Made by a program: the position numbers and the translations under genes. This document shows positions 20,053 through 28,065 of a stretch of 64,000 nt of DNA, in pieces. The stretch comes from Senegalimassilia faecalis (GTDB lineage Bacteria > Actinomycetota > Coriobacteriia > Coriobacteriales > Eggerthellaceae). The stretch is from assembly GCF_004135645.1 (NCBI RefSeq), contig NZ_SDPW01000001.1:868001-932000 (forward strand). Direction: 5' to 3'. The number at the start of each line of letters is the position of its first letter. Position 1 is the first letter of the stretch. The notes under the pieces are model-generated. The model searched no databases, had not been told where the DNA came from, and saw nothing but the letters and a program-made list of their open reading frames with translations.

Positions 20053-20153
20053 CGGCAAACCTTACAGCCATCTTGCCTCTCAACGCGAATTTCACGTCGA
20101 GTGATACACTTGCGAACAACACCCACGCGCCGCCAAAGCCGAAAGGATTCGTC

Positions 20154-20522
20154 ATGAACTTCATCGTACGTTGGCTTGTTACCGCCATTGCCGTTGCCGC
20201 GGCTGTGTGGCTGGTACCGGGCATCGCCGTGATCGGCGCCACCGAAAGCTGGGTGGCCATCGCCATAATCAGTCTGGCGCTTGCCCTTATCGACATGAGC
20301 GTCAAGCCCTTGTTGCAGCTGCTCAGCCTGCCCATCACGTGCCTGACGTTCGGCATCTTTTACCTGGTGGTGAACACCATCATGCTGTACCTGGCCGCAT
20401 GGCTGAGCAACGAGATGTTCCACATTGGGTTCGTCATCGCCAGCTTTGGCAGCGCGTTTGTTGCCGCCATCGTCATCAGCATCGTGTCCGCCATCATGAA
20501 CGGCATCGTCGGAGACAACTAA
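20154..20522 (+). CDS. Small four-helix membrane protein, phage holin family IV type
   Basis: 122 residues with four hydrophobic segments (about 3-22, 30-50, 58-85 and 92-117), matching the Mycobacterial 4-TMS phage holin / DUF360 family, which is mostly chromosomal and of unknown role rather than lytic. Conserved features include VKPLLQLLSLPITCLTFGIFYLVVN. The ATG at 20154 has AAAGGA upstream. Single gene with a terminator 65 bp after its stop; no phage genes nearby, so a lysis role is unlikely. Confidence 0.8.
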   Translation: MNFIVRWLVTAIAVAAAVWLVPGIAVIGATESWVAIAIISLALALIDMSVKPLLQLLSLPITCLTFGIFYLVVNTIMLYLAAWLSNEMFHIGFVIASFGSAFVAAIVISIVSAIMNGIVGDN

Positions 20523-20586
20523 CCCGCCGCAGCAAGCGCAAGCAAATCCAACAGCGCAGGCACGGGCGGCCTCATCCGCCCATTAA

Positions 20587-20630
20587 TGCCCCGCCCCATC
20601 GCCAACCGCGAAGAGACGGGGCACATTTTT
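20587..20630 (+). terminator. Terminator after the holin-family gene
   Basis: 7-bp stem TGCCCCG (20587-20593) / CGGGGCA (20617-20623) followed by CATTTTT. The T-run overlaps the first unit of the repeat array starting at 20620. Confidence 0.65.
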
Positions 20631-20788
20631 GAACTTTCCGAACCTGAAACCATTCGCTCGCAACTTTTGGACAGCATTTCGAACTTTCCGAGCCTATTTC
20701 GCTTCGATTTGCACGCGATTGGCAAGATTTCGAACTTTCCGAATCCGTTCGGGCGTAATTAGATTCGGAAAGTTCGAAATCTTGTCCA
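20620..20788. repeat. Array of four 24-27-bp units (family b, cluster III)
   Basis: Units ending TTTCGAACTTTCCGA lie at 20620, 20668 and 20720 (direct, 48-52 bp apart) and inverted at 20762-20788. The best unit reads TGGCAAGATTTCGAACTTTC, whose left half matches the units of cluster I (7715). The array precedes cydA by about 160 bp. Confidence 0.75.
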
Positions 20789-20873
20789 AAACGAGTCTCG
20801 AGGTGATGGGCGAAGCGAAGCGTGTGCTCGAGCGCCCCCTTAACAAATTAATGAAACAAATATCTAATGAGTA

Positions 20874-20902
20874 TTCCCTTTTGCGTCCTCGCGCTGTAAT
20901 AT
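20874..20902 (+). promoter_or_regulatory. Possible cydA promoter and operator
   Basis: A TAATAT -10 at 20897-20902 with a weak TTCCCT -35 at 20874-20879, 17 bp apart. Just downstream is a dyad TGCTA-N6-TAGCA (about 20904-20919) that could bind a repressor. Inference only. Confidence 0.35.
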
Positions 20903-20945
20903 GTTGCTAGATTAGTAGCATTTCAAAACAGAGAGGGGATTTGAA

Positions 20946-22352
20946 ATGGACGTGTTCTCGGACGTTGTGCTGCTCTCGCGCATTCAATTCGCGCTGACCG
21001 TGGCATACCACTTCTTATTCGTACCGCTGTCGATCGGGTTAGGCCTGATCATGGCCATATTCGCCACGAAATACCACCGCAGCCGCAGCGAGCAGGACGG
21101 CAACGCCATGCGCTTCTGGGTGCGCATCTTCACCACCACGTTCGCCATTGGCGTGGCCACCGGCATCACCATGGAGTTCTCATTCGGCACGAACTGGGCC
21201 GACTACTCGCGCTTCGTCGGCGACATCTTCGGCGCGCCGCTTGCCGCCGAAGCCCTGTTCGCATTCTTCCTGGAATCGGTGTTCCTGGGCATCCTGCTGT
21301 TCGGGCGCAACAAAGTTTCCAGCCTGTTCTACACCGTGTCCGCGTGGCTGGTGTGGGCCGGCTCGTGCCTGAGCGCGCTGTGGATCATCATCGCGAACTC
21401 GTGGATGCAAACGCCCGCCGGGGCCGAACTGGCCGCGGACGGTTCGAAGGCCATCATCACCGATTTTCTGGCCGCGGCGTTCAACCCGTCCACGCTGCCC
21501 CGCTATACGCACGTAGTGGTTGCGCTGCTGATCATGGGCGCGTTCGCCTCGATGTGCGTGGGCGCGTGGTACCTCCTGAAGGGCAAGCACACCGATTTCG
21601 CCATGAAAACCGTGAAGATCGGCGCCGCGGTGGGCATGGTAGCCTCGTGCGCCATGATTGTGACCGCGCATTCCTCGGCCGTTGAGGTGTCGCAGGAACA
21701 GCCCACGAAGCTGGCCATGATGGAGGGCATGTACGGCGACGAGGTGCCGCCGCTGTACGCATTCGGCTGGGTTGACGAGGAAAACCAGCAGGTCATCACC
21801 CCGTTCGCCATTCCGGGCGGCACCAGCTTCCTGGCAACGGGCACGTGGGACACCGAATACCAGGGCCTGAACTCCCTGGCGCAAACCGATAAGTACGCCG
21901 ATGTCGACGTGGCCAACATGCCCGTGAACCTGGTGTTCCAGTCGTACCACCTGATGGTGGCCATGTACGGGCTCATCATGCTCACCGTTATCCTTGCGCT
22001 GGTGTTCACGTTGCGCGGCGGACGCATCCGCACCATGCGCTGGCTGCAGAAACTGCTGGTAGTGGCACCGCTGTTCCCGCTCATTGCCATTCAAGTGGGC
22101 TGGATCACCGCCGAAGTTGGCCGTCAGCCGTGGGTGGTGTATCCGTCGACGTCCGGCCCCGACGGCGTGGCTCTGCTGACGCAAAACGCCATTTCGCAGT
22201 CGGTTTCGGCACCCGAGCTGCTGACCACGTTGGCCCTGTTCATTGCCGTGTACGTGTTCCTGTTCGTCGGCTGGGCGCGCGTGATCTCGCACTTCATCAA
22301 GCGCGGTCCTGTGGCCGATTCCGAAACCAACGCCGCCAAGGAAGGTGAGTAA
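20946..22352 (+). CDS. cydA: Cytochrome bd ubiquinol oxidase subunit I
   Basis: Quinol-oxidising, heme-bearing subunit of the high-affinity terminal oxidase, in the cytoplasmic membrane. The 468-residue protein starts MDVFSDVVLLSRIQFALTVAYHFLFVP with the heme b595 ligand His22 and carries the diagnostic GWITAEVGRQPW. The quinol loop is short (Q-loop S type). It begins a three-gene operon with cydB 2 bp behind. Presence of a bd oxidase in an otherwise fermentative gene set points to oxygen scavenging or microaerobic respiration. Confidence 0.96.
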   Translation: MDVFSDVVLLSRIQFALTVAYHFLFVPLSIGLGLIMAIFATKYHRSRSEQDGNAMRFWVRIFTTTFAIGVATGITMEFSFGTNWADYSRFVGDIFGAPLAAEALFAFFLESVFLGILLFGRNKVSSLFYTVSAWLVWAGSCLSALWIIIANSWMQTPAGAELAADGSKAIITDFLAAAFNPSTLPRYTHVVVALLIMGAFASMCVGAWYLLKGKHTDFAMKTVKIGAAVGMVASCAMIVTAHSSAVEVSQEQPTKLAMMEGMYGDEVPPLYAFGWVDEENQQVITPFAIPGGTSFLATGTWDTEYQGLNSLAQTDKYADVDVANMPVNLVFQSYHLMVAMYGLIMLTVILALVFTLRGGRIRTMRWLQKLLVVAPLFPLIAIQVGWITAEVGRQPWVVYPSTSGPDGVALLTQNAISQSVSAPELLTTLALFIAVYVFLFVGWARVISHFIKRGPVADSETNAAKEGE

Positions 22353-22354
22353 CA

Positions 22355-23377
22355 ATGAGCGCACTGGCCGTACTGTGGTTCTTCCTGATCTTCGTACTGA
22401 TTGCCGGATACTTCGTGCTTGACGGGTTTGACCTGGGCATTGGCGTGCTGTATCGCGCGCTGGCGAAAACCGAGGGCGAGCGGGCGCTGGTGCGCCGCAG
22501 CATCGGCCCTGTGTGGGACGGCAACGAGGTGTGGCTGCTCACCGCCGGCGGCGCGCTGTTCGCCGCGTTCCCCGCTGCGTACGCCACCACGTTCTCGGGG
22601 TTCTACCTGGCTGTGATGCTGGTGCTGTTCGGCCTGATCGTACGCGCGGTTTCGCTTGAGTTCCGCGCGCACGACAAGCAGTGGGGCCGCGTGTGGGACG
22701 CATGCTTCACCGTGGGATCGTTTTTGCCGGCGCTGCTTCTGGGCGTGGCGCTGGGCAACGTGATCGCCGGCATCCCCATGGCGGAAAACGGCGACTACGC
22801 CGGCGTGCCGCTGCTGGGATTGCTTTCGCCGTTTACGCTGGTCACAGGCTTGCTTGGCCTAGCAATGTGCCTGAGCGCGGGCGCGGCGTGGGCGGCGCTG
22901 AAAACGCAGCGCGAAAGCGCCGTGCATGCGCGCGCCGAGAAACTGCGCGTGCCGCTGCAGATTGCGACCCTAGTGCTGTTCGCCGTTGCCAGCGTGCTTG
23001 CGTTCACAACGGTTTCGCCCGCGTTCGCGCCCGGCATGTTCGCGGCGGGCGTGGTGTTCGCCGTTGCGTTCGTGGCCTGCATTGCCGCATCGCTGATGGC
23101 TAGCCGCAAAGGCGCCGACCTGCCCGCGTTCATCCTGCAATCGGCAGCGGCCGTGTGCCTGGTGGGACTTGCCGCGGTCTCGCTGTTCCCCAACCTGGTG
23201 GTTGCCGCGCCCGGCAGCGTGGGCGCAACCATCACGTTGGCAAGCGCGGCCTCGTCCGACACGGCGCTGGCCTGGATGACGGGCATCGCGTGCGTGGGCG
23301 TGCCGCTGGTGCTTGCGTACCACGTCATCGCGTACCGCGTGTTCCGCGGACGTCTGAGCGAGAAGGACGTGGCATAA
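22355..23377 (+). CDS. cydB: Cytochrome bd ubiquinol oxidase subunit II
   Basis: Second structural subunit of the bd oxidase, 340 residues with about eight to nine membrane helices. The start region FLIFVLIAGYFVLDGFDLGIGVLYR and WDGNEVWLLTAGGALFAAFP are family signatures. It starts 2 bp after cydA and its stop overlaps the next start (TAATG), showing tight coupling. Confidence 0.96.
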   Translation: MSALAVLWFFLIFVLIAGYFVLDGFDLGIGVLYRALAKTEGERALVRRSIGPVWDGNEVWLLTAGGALFAAFPAAYATTFSGFYLAVMLVLFGLIVRAVSLEFRAHDKQWGRVWDACFTVGSFLPALLLGVALGNVIAGIPMAENGDYAGVPLLGLLSPFTLVTGLLGLAMCLSAGAAWAALKTQRESAVHARAEKLRVPLQIATLVLFAVASVLAFTTVSPAFAPGMFAAGVVFAVAFVACIAASLMASRKGADLPAFILQSAAAVCLVGLAAVSLFPNLVVAAPGSVGATITLASAASSDTALAWMTGIACVGVPLVLAYHVIAYRVFRGRLSEKDVA

Positions 23378-23544
23378 TGGGCGCGCGGCTGTACGCGAAA
23401 TGGCTTGCCGCGCTGTGCGCAGGCATGGCCCTGTTCGGCGCTGGCGTCATGGTGGTTGGGTACAAGGCGCCCACCGTGGGGCTGATTGCCACCGTCGCCC
23501 TATTGATTGCGGCGGCCGCAGTCCTCGCGATCAAGGCGCGCTAA
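23377..23544 (+). CDS. 55-residue membrane protein of the cyd operon
   Basis: Small protein with two hydrophobic stretches (about 5-28 and 32-52) around a short turn GYKAPTVG. Its ATG overlaps the cydB stop by one base and the operon terminator follows 8 bp after its stop, so it is clearly a cyd-operon gene. By position it could be an accessory subunit analogous to CydX or CydS, but it is longer, has two helices rather than one and shows no recognisable sequence match, so no symbol is given. Confidence 0.7.
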   Translation: MGARLYAKWLAALCAGMALFGAGVMVVGYKAPTVGLIATVALLIAAAAVLAIKAR

Positions 23545-23551
23545 CGTAGCG

Positions 23552-23586
23552 AAAGAGGCCTCGCCCCGCAGCGAGGCCTCTTTCAT
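23552..23586 (+). terminator. Terminator of the cyd operon
   Basis: 12-bp perfect stem AAAGAGGCCTCG / CGAGGCCTCTTT with an 8-nt loop. It ends in TTT then CATTTG. The remaining gap to lrgA (23587-23855) has a TATACAAT-like stretch near 23687 but nothing else. Confidence 0.85.
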
Positions 23587-23855
23587 TTGCGGGCCATTCA
23601 CCATCTCCGCTCCGCGTCACTCCGCGCCCCATTCCCCCGCCGTTCACCCTTCCTTAATTGCTACTGCGGGCCTCTCATCTGGCCTTATACAATAAGTAAC
23701 GTTTCCGGAACGTTTGTGGCTTTTCATCGCAGACGTTGTGCCGGTCGCGTGGATTCCCCAGCAATTTGCTCCTGATTCGTCGCACCGGGCTAGTATGAAT
23801 GCCCGAACAAAACGTTATCTGTCCGCACCTTAAGCAAGGGGATGTTCCACGCATC

Positions 23856-24587
23856 ATGAAACCGAATAGCGACACCGCAAGCGGTGTCAAGAATTGTGCG
23901 CGCAAAATGTGGGCGCACACGAAGATTTTCGTCGCTTCCATCAAGTCCGACCTCAAGGAGACGCGCGACGAGATGTTCGTCGGCGCCGACACGCCCAAGG
24001 AGCGCATGCAACGATCCATTAAGCACGGCCTGCTGCTGCTTGCACAGTTATGCCTGATCATGGGCGTATACGCCGCCGGTTGCGCCATCGCGTCCGTGCT
24101 GCCCATCGCACTGCCCGGCAACATTTTGGGCATGGTGCTGCTGCTGGTTCTGCTGGGAACGCACATCCTGAAAACGAAGTACATCAGCGACGCATGCGAC
24201 TACCTTATCGACAACATGTCCGTATTCTTCATTCCCGCCGGCGTGGCTATCATGGGCTGCTTCTCCATGCTGGAGAATTCTGCGGCGAAGTTCGCGTTCG
24301 TATGCATCGCCACCACCGTCATCGTGTTTTTGGCCACGTCCTACACCGTGCTGCTCGTGTCGTGGATCATGGCGAAGCTGGGCAAGGATACCGCGCTTGC
24401 GCCTGCCGTGGGGCCGAAGGGCTCGGACGACAGCGCCGCTGACGGCGACGCGACCGCCGACGCCAGCCGCAAACACGCCGAAGTGCAGCCGAAACACCAC
24501 GCGCACCCACACGCCCACACCCACACTCACCCGCACACGCCCGCATCGGGCAGCATCATCGCGCCCGTGCCCAGCAAGGAGGCGTAA
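23856..24587 (+). CDS. lrgA: LrgA/CidA-family membrane protein with histidine-rich tail
   Basis: Holin-like partner of LrgB, thought to modulate murein hydrolase activity or pyruvate/small-molecule transport. The core (about residues 52-165) holds four hydrophobic helices with LCLIMGVYAAGCAIA, LPGNILGMVLLLVLL and DNMSVFFIPAGVAIMG, the LrgA signatures. It is much longer than usual: about 50 charged residues precede the core and a C-terminal tail carries HHAHPHAHTHTHPH, a likely metal-binding segment. The start is uncertain between ATG 23799 and ATG 23856; the latter is preferred for the AAGGGG upstream. lrgB follows after 3 bp. Confidence 0.85.
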   Translation: MKPNSDTASGVKNCARKMWAHTKIFVASIKSDLKETRDEMFVGADTPKERMQRSIKHGLLLLAQLCLIMGVYAAGCAIASVLPIALPGNILGMVLLLVLLGTHILKTKYISDACDYLIDNMSVFFIPAGVAIMGCFSMLENSAAKFAFVCIATTVIVFLATSYTVLLVSWIMAKLGKDTALAPAVGPKGSDDSAADGDATADASRKHAEVQPKHHAHPHAHTHTHPHTPASGSIIAPVPSKEA

Positions 24588-24590
24588 CCC

Positions 24591-25280
24591 ATGCTCAGCC
24601 TTATCGCGACCCTTGCGGTCGGCACCGTCATCTCGTTCATCGTGTTCAAGCTTGCCGTGGCGCTGTATAAGAAGGTGTGCTCGCCCCTGCTCAACCCGCT
24701 GCTGGTCACCGTGGCGTTCATCATCGCGTTTCTGTGCATCTTCCACATCCCGCTGGATTCCTACGAGTCCAGCGTGCAGCTGATTTCGTTTTTGCTGGGG
24801 CCGGCCACCGTGGCGCTCGCCTATTCGGTATATCGCCAGCGTCAGATTCTCAAGCAGCATTTCGTGCCGATTTTCTGCGGCTGCTTGGTCGGCTCCATTG
24901 TGTCGATGGTCAGCGCCTACACACTGTGCGAGCTTCTGGGCCTTGGCGACGAGATGGCGGTGTCGTTCATCCCGAAGTCCGTCACCACGCCCATTGCCAT
25001 CGCGGTGTCTCAGGAACTTGGCGGCATCACGTCCATCACCGTGGCGGCCGTTATCATCACCGGCATTCTGGGCGCTATTTTCGCGCCGCTGATGTCGAAG
25101 ATTTTCCGCGTGAACAACCGCATTGCGAAAGGCGTGGCCATCGGCACGTGCTCGCACGCGGTAGGCACCACGAAAGCGCTTGAGATGGGCGAGCTGGAAG
25201 GCGCCATGTCCGGCGTCAGCATCGCCGTATCGGGCCTGCTCACCACCGCAATCGTCGTAATCGCCGGCTGCTTCGTGTAG
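24591..25280 (+). CDS. lrgB: LrgB-family membrane protein
   Basis: 229 residues, about seven hydrophobic helices, partner of LrgA in the LrgAB system. Signatures PKSVTTPIAIAVSQELGG, FRVNNRIAKGVAIGTCSHAVGTTKALEMGELEGAMSG-type stretch (split here: IAKGVAIGTCSHAVGTTKA then MGELEGAMSG) and a final helix. Start ATG 24591 follows GGAGG. It closes the operon. Confidence 0.92.
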   Translation: MLSLIATLAVGTVISFIVFKLAVALYKKVCSPLLNPLLVTVAFIIAFLCIFHIPLDSYESSVQLISFLLGPATVALAYSVYRQRQILKQHFVPIFCGCLVGSIVSMVSAYTLCELLGLGDEMAVSFIPKSVTTPIAIAVSQELGGITSITVAAVIITGILGAIFAPLMSKIFRVNNRIAKGVAIGTCSHAVGTTKALEMGELEGAMSGVSIAVSGLLTTAIVVIAGCFV

Positions 25281-25335
25281 CAGGGCGTTCGCCGCAGCCG
25301 GGCTCCTGGTTCGCCGCGCCGAATCCCACCCCCAT

Positions 25336-25474
25336 CGTGGGCCCGGGCGGAAGCTCAGGCCCAAATAGACAGCGCGAAGCGCGTCACCCTCTTCCCATCG
25401 CACCCACGACCAGGGAATATGGTGGCGCGCTTCGCGCTTTTTTTATAAGGATCGGGCTTTCGCTCGACCCTACG
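25336..25474. repeat. Inverted pair of two-hairpin modules (family e)
   Basis: A reverse copy (GGGCCCGGGCGGAAGCTCAGGCCC region and AGCGCGAAGCGCGTCACC, 25336-25388) faces a forward copy (GGTGGCGCGCTTCGCGC, then CGGGCTTTCGCTCGACCCTACG, 25419-25474). The head-to-head arrangement resembles a BIME and lies between convergent lrgB and the alcohol dehydrogenase. Confidence 0.7.
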
Positions 25475-25531
25475 GGTTCAACCCCACAAGACCATCCGCC
25501 TGGCAAATGACCCGTCCCCTTGTGATGAGAA

Positions 25532-25559
25532 TGGGAAAAGGGACAGTCCCTTTGTCCCA
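25532..25559. repeat. REP-like palindrome (family d)
   Basis: TGGGAAAAGGGAC-A-GTCCCTTTGTCCCA, arms complementary except for one A/G difference; a CCCGTCCCCTTGTG fragment of the same family precedes it at about 25512. It sits 11-40 bp from the 95-nt hairpin block. Confidence 0.75.
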
Positions 25560-25595
25560 AAAAAACATCCCAGGTGGCACCAAAGTCAGCGAGAG

Positions 25596-25690
25596 CCGCT
25601 GTGGTGCCCGGAATTCGCGGGAACGCGAGGGCGCCGCGTACTTCGGTACGCAAGCCCTCGGGTTCGCGCGAAGGCCGGGTGCCACAGCGG
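25596..25690. repeat. 95-nt near-perfect hairpin, copy 1 (family c)
   Basis: Outer stem CCGCTGTGG / CCACAGCGG, then CCCGG / CCGGG, a long middle arm in which TTCGCG pairs with CGCGAA, CGAGGGC / GCCCTCG, and an apical GCGTAC-TTCG-GTACGC capped by a UUCG tetraloop. A block of about 135 bp (25571-25706) is almost identical to 39908-40043. It lies downstream of the alcohol dehydrogenase stop, read on the minus strand. Confidence 0.8.
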
Positions 25691-25709
25691 CCCACAGCGT
25701 CGAGTAAAT

Positions 25710-25731
25710 CCGCCGGCCGTCAGGCCGGCGG
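25710..25731 (-). terminator. Hairpin at the end of the alcohol dehydrogenase gene
   Basis: 9-bp stem CCGCCGGCC / GGCCGGCGG with a 4-nt loop, 4 bp after the stop codon. There is no U-run, so it may stabilise the mRNA end rather than terminate alone. A hairpin of different sequence occupies the same place after pdxS (40048-40067). Confidence 0.5.
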
Positions 25732-25735
25732 AACC

Positions 25736-26920
25736 TTACAAAGCCAGGCGATAAATCTCGGCGGCGTCTTCCATGGTTAGTTTCTTGAAGCTGCCGAACG
25801 GTTCGCCCTTGTTCTCGCGCAGCGTGGGAATCATCTCGTCGATGGCATCTTCGATGTTGTCCTCGTCAAGCCCCAGCTCGGAAAGGCTGGTGGGCATACC
25901 CAGGCTGGCGAAGAACATGCGCGTCTCGTCGATGGCCGACAGCGCGTCGGATTCCACGTCGCCCGTCGACGCCAGGCCGAACACCTCGCGACCGTACTGC
26001 GCAAAGCGCGCCGGGTTCGCGTCGTACACGTACTCCATCCACGCCGGGAACAAACACGCCAAGCCCGCACCGTGCGTGACGGTGGTGTCGTAGGCGGACA
26101 GCTCGTGCTCAAGGCCGTGGGTCGCCCAGTCCTCGTGGCGCCCCATGCCCAAAAGTCCCTGGTGGCACAGCATGCCGGCCCACATGATGTTCGCGCGCGC
26201 ATCGTAGCTGTCCGGCTCAGCCAGCACGCGCGGCGCCTCGGCGCGGATAGTGCGCATAACGGACAGGTTCATGCCGTCGGTGATGGGCACCGGCCCCACA
26301 TCGTCGAAGAAGCGCTCCAGCAGGTGGCAGTACATGTCGGTGATGCCGGCAGCCGTTTGGAACGGCGGCAGCGTGAACGTCAGCTCCGGGTTCATGAACG
26401 CCAGCTTCGGGCGCTGATAGTTGCTGGCGTAGCCCGTCTTCATGCCCAACTCGTCGTTGCTGATTACGGTGTTCTTCGACGCCTCGCTACCGGCAGCGGG
26501 GATGGTCAGCACCACAGCGATGGGCAGCACGTTTTCGTTCTGCCACTTCTTCGTGATGAGCTCCCACACGTCCTCTTCGATGCAAGCGCCGTTCGCGATG
26601 GCCTTCGCCGAATCCACCACCGAGCCGCCGCCGACGGCCAGCACCCAGTCGACGCCGTTTTCCTTGCACAGCGCCACGCCCTCGCGCACCAAGCCGATCT
26701 CGGGGTTCGGGCGCACGCCGCCCAGCTGCACGTATTCGATGCCGGCCTGCTCAAGCGACGCGCAGACGCGGTCGATCAGCCCCGACTTGATGGCGCTTTG
26801 CCCGCCGTAGTGCAGCAGCACCTTGTGCGCGCCGCGCTCGGCCAGCATGCCGCCGACCTTGCTTTCCGCGTTGCGCCCGAACACGAAATGCGTCGGAGAA
26901 ACGAATTCGAAGTCTTCCAT
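25736..26920 (-). CDS. Iron-containing alcohol dehydrogenase, YqhD/butanol-dehydrogenase type
   Basis: Cytosolic NAD(P)H-dependent reductase of aldehydes to alcohols, 394 residues. Motifs: nucleotide-binding GGGSVVDSAKAIA, the metal-ligand helix GITDMYCHLLERFFDD (Asp and His), and the downstream histidines in WATHGLEHELSAYDTTVTHGAGLA-type region (seen as WATHGLEHELSAYD then VTHGAGLA). Starts FVSPTHFVFGR, typical of the BDH/YqhD clade, which is usually NADPH-preferring. It stands alone; a broad aldehyde-detoxifying or fermentative role is likely. Confidence 0.9.
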   Translation of the reverse strand: MEDFEFVSPTHFVFGRNAESKVGGMLAERGAHKVLLHYGGQSAIKSGLIDRVCASLEQAGIEYVQLGGVRPNPEIGLVREGVALCKENGVDWVLAVGGGSVVDSAKAIANGACIEEDVWELITKKWQNENVLPIAVVLTIPAAGSEASKNTVISNDELGMKTGYASNYQRPKLAFMNPELTFTLPPFQTAAGITDMYCHLLERFFDDVGPVPITDGMNLSVMRTIRAEAPRVLAEPDSYDARANIMWAGMLCHQGLLGMGRHEDWATHGLEHELSAYDTTVTHGAGLACLFPAWMEYVYDANPARFAQYGREVFGLASTGDVESDALSAIDETRMFFASLGMPTSLSELGLDEDNIEDAIDEMIPTLRENKGEPFGSFKKLTMEDAAEIYRLAL

Positions 26921-27314
26921 GGAAACCGCCTTCCTCGGTTGCGGGCGCGCACGCCTCGCTATTCCACTTGTCGGCTTTCGCCATTGCTTTCGGCAGCAGT
27001 TTCAGCGCATGCGGCGCGTGCGGCGCAGGCCCCTCCCACGCCCGGCGCGAAACCGCAAACCCACTTTCACCTGCAAAAACGTAGCGAAAACACGCCTGCG
27101 CCCCACCAGCCTTTGCCAGCAAGCAGCGCGTTGCGCCCAGTATAGCGCGCCAACCACGCAATGCCGAGAGCAGAAGTGGAGTTTCGCGCCGGACGGCAAA
27201 TGCTCGCGACGAAAACCCGACAAGGAGGCATGGCGAAACGGCGGCGACCCCTCGATAGCATTGCCGCACCCCGCCTTACCCGCACCCGCGCAAAAAGCAT
27301 CTTCGCCAAGCGTC

Positions 27315-27590
27315 GCTCGCATCTGCGTCCGCAGCCGCGACCACGGCCGCACCATCGCTCGCGCCCGCGTTTGCGCCCACTCCCGCATCTGCGCCTGCAC
27401 CCGCACCTGCGTCCACACCTGCACCCATATCCGTGCTGCGGCCACGGCCGCACCTGCGCCTGCACCTGCACCCGCACCAAACGTCGCCCGCATCTGCGCC
27501 TGCAGCCGCACCCATATCCGCGCCGCGGCTACGGCCGCAAAAGGCCCCCGTTGTCCGCTGTACCGCCGCACGCACCTGCATAAAATCGCA
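27315..27590. repeat. Low-complexity GCACCTGCG-rich tract
   Basis: Degenerate short-period repeat built from GCACCTGCG, GCCTGCACC and CGCATCTGCG words, with two longer related segments (GCACCCATATCCG...GGCCACGGCCGC at about 27423 and about 27503, 80 bp apart). Several frames are open on both strands because of the composition, giving Arg/Gly/Val- or Pro/Ala/His-rich readings that look artefactual. The flanking 26921-27314 shows no gene either. Confidence 0.6.
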
Positions 27591-27608
27591 ACCGGCCGAA
27601 AGGTGAAA

Positions 27609-27878
27609 TTCAACTTCTTGAGAATATGGCCACTGTTGGCCAATAATCCTAGAAGCTGAAATTACCAGGAACGGCGAACAAGGAACCCAAAGCGCGCTGA
27701 CTCACATTTTTGATACAAACGTAATATTTTTCGTAATAAGCGATACCGTTTTGAGGGTTTCACGCTGCTTGTATTCGCGACCTTCAAAAGCACTTTTCAG
27801 CTTCTCGCAATTCCGGCCGCAAATCGTTCAGCTTCTCGCATTCTTGCCCAACAATGGCCAAAAAGCCGCAAAGCTGAA
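27609..27878. repeat. Five 24-bp units (family b, cluster II)
   Basis: Units of the form TTCAGCTTCTxGxATTxTTG at 27609-27632, 27796-27819 and 27827-27850, and inverted (TGGCCAA...AGCTGAA) at 27637-27660 and 27855-27878. The first pair faces inward with only 4 bp between, making a hairpin. Read on the minus strand the third direct unit is TGGGCAAGAATGCGAGAAGC, sharing GGCAAGAAT with cluster I. Confidence 0.65.
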
Positions 27879-27914
27879 TCCCGGGAGGACAAAACGGCGC
27901 CTAACACGCCTGGC

Positions 27915-27980
27915 AGAGGGGGCAAAACGGGCAGGGGGCAAAACGGGTAAGAGGCAAACTCGACAGGGGGGGGGCAAAAC
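27915..27980. repeat. G-rich tandem repeat
   Basis: Four degenerate repeats of GGGGGCAAAACGGG, about 14-19 bp each, ending in a run of nine G. Strand-asymmetric and able to form G-rich secondary structure; no coding role seen. Confidence 0.6.
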
Positions 27981-28040
27981 TCGATGAGCGATGACCTCTT
28001 GTCCTGCTTGACGGCTGTGAAATGGGCTACGAAAAAAATG

Positions 28041-28065
28041 AAGCCGGAGAGGAAGGCTCCGGCTT
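28041..28065. terminator. Isolated terminator-like hairpin
   Basis: 9-bp stem AAGCCGGAG / CTCCGGCTT with a 7-nt loop; on the minus strand it is followed by a run of seven T. No gene obviously ends here on either strand, so it may mark a lost gene or a small unannotated transcript. Confidence 0.5.

Noticed and set aside
20154-20522. Prophage lysis gene
   Set aside because: The holin-family match is to a mostly chromosomal family and there are no phage genes nearby.
20620-20788. CRISPR array
   Set aside because: Regular 50-bp spacing looked suggestive, but units are degenerate, one is inverted, there are only four, and no cas gene is near.
27002-27643. Minus-strand open frame of 213 codons with repeated VAAARIWV-like words
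   Set aside because: It comes from the GCACCTGCG low-complexity tract; both strands and several frames are open there, no ribosome site or domain is seen.
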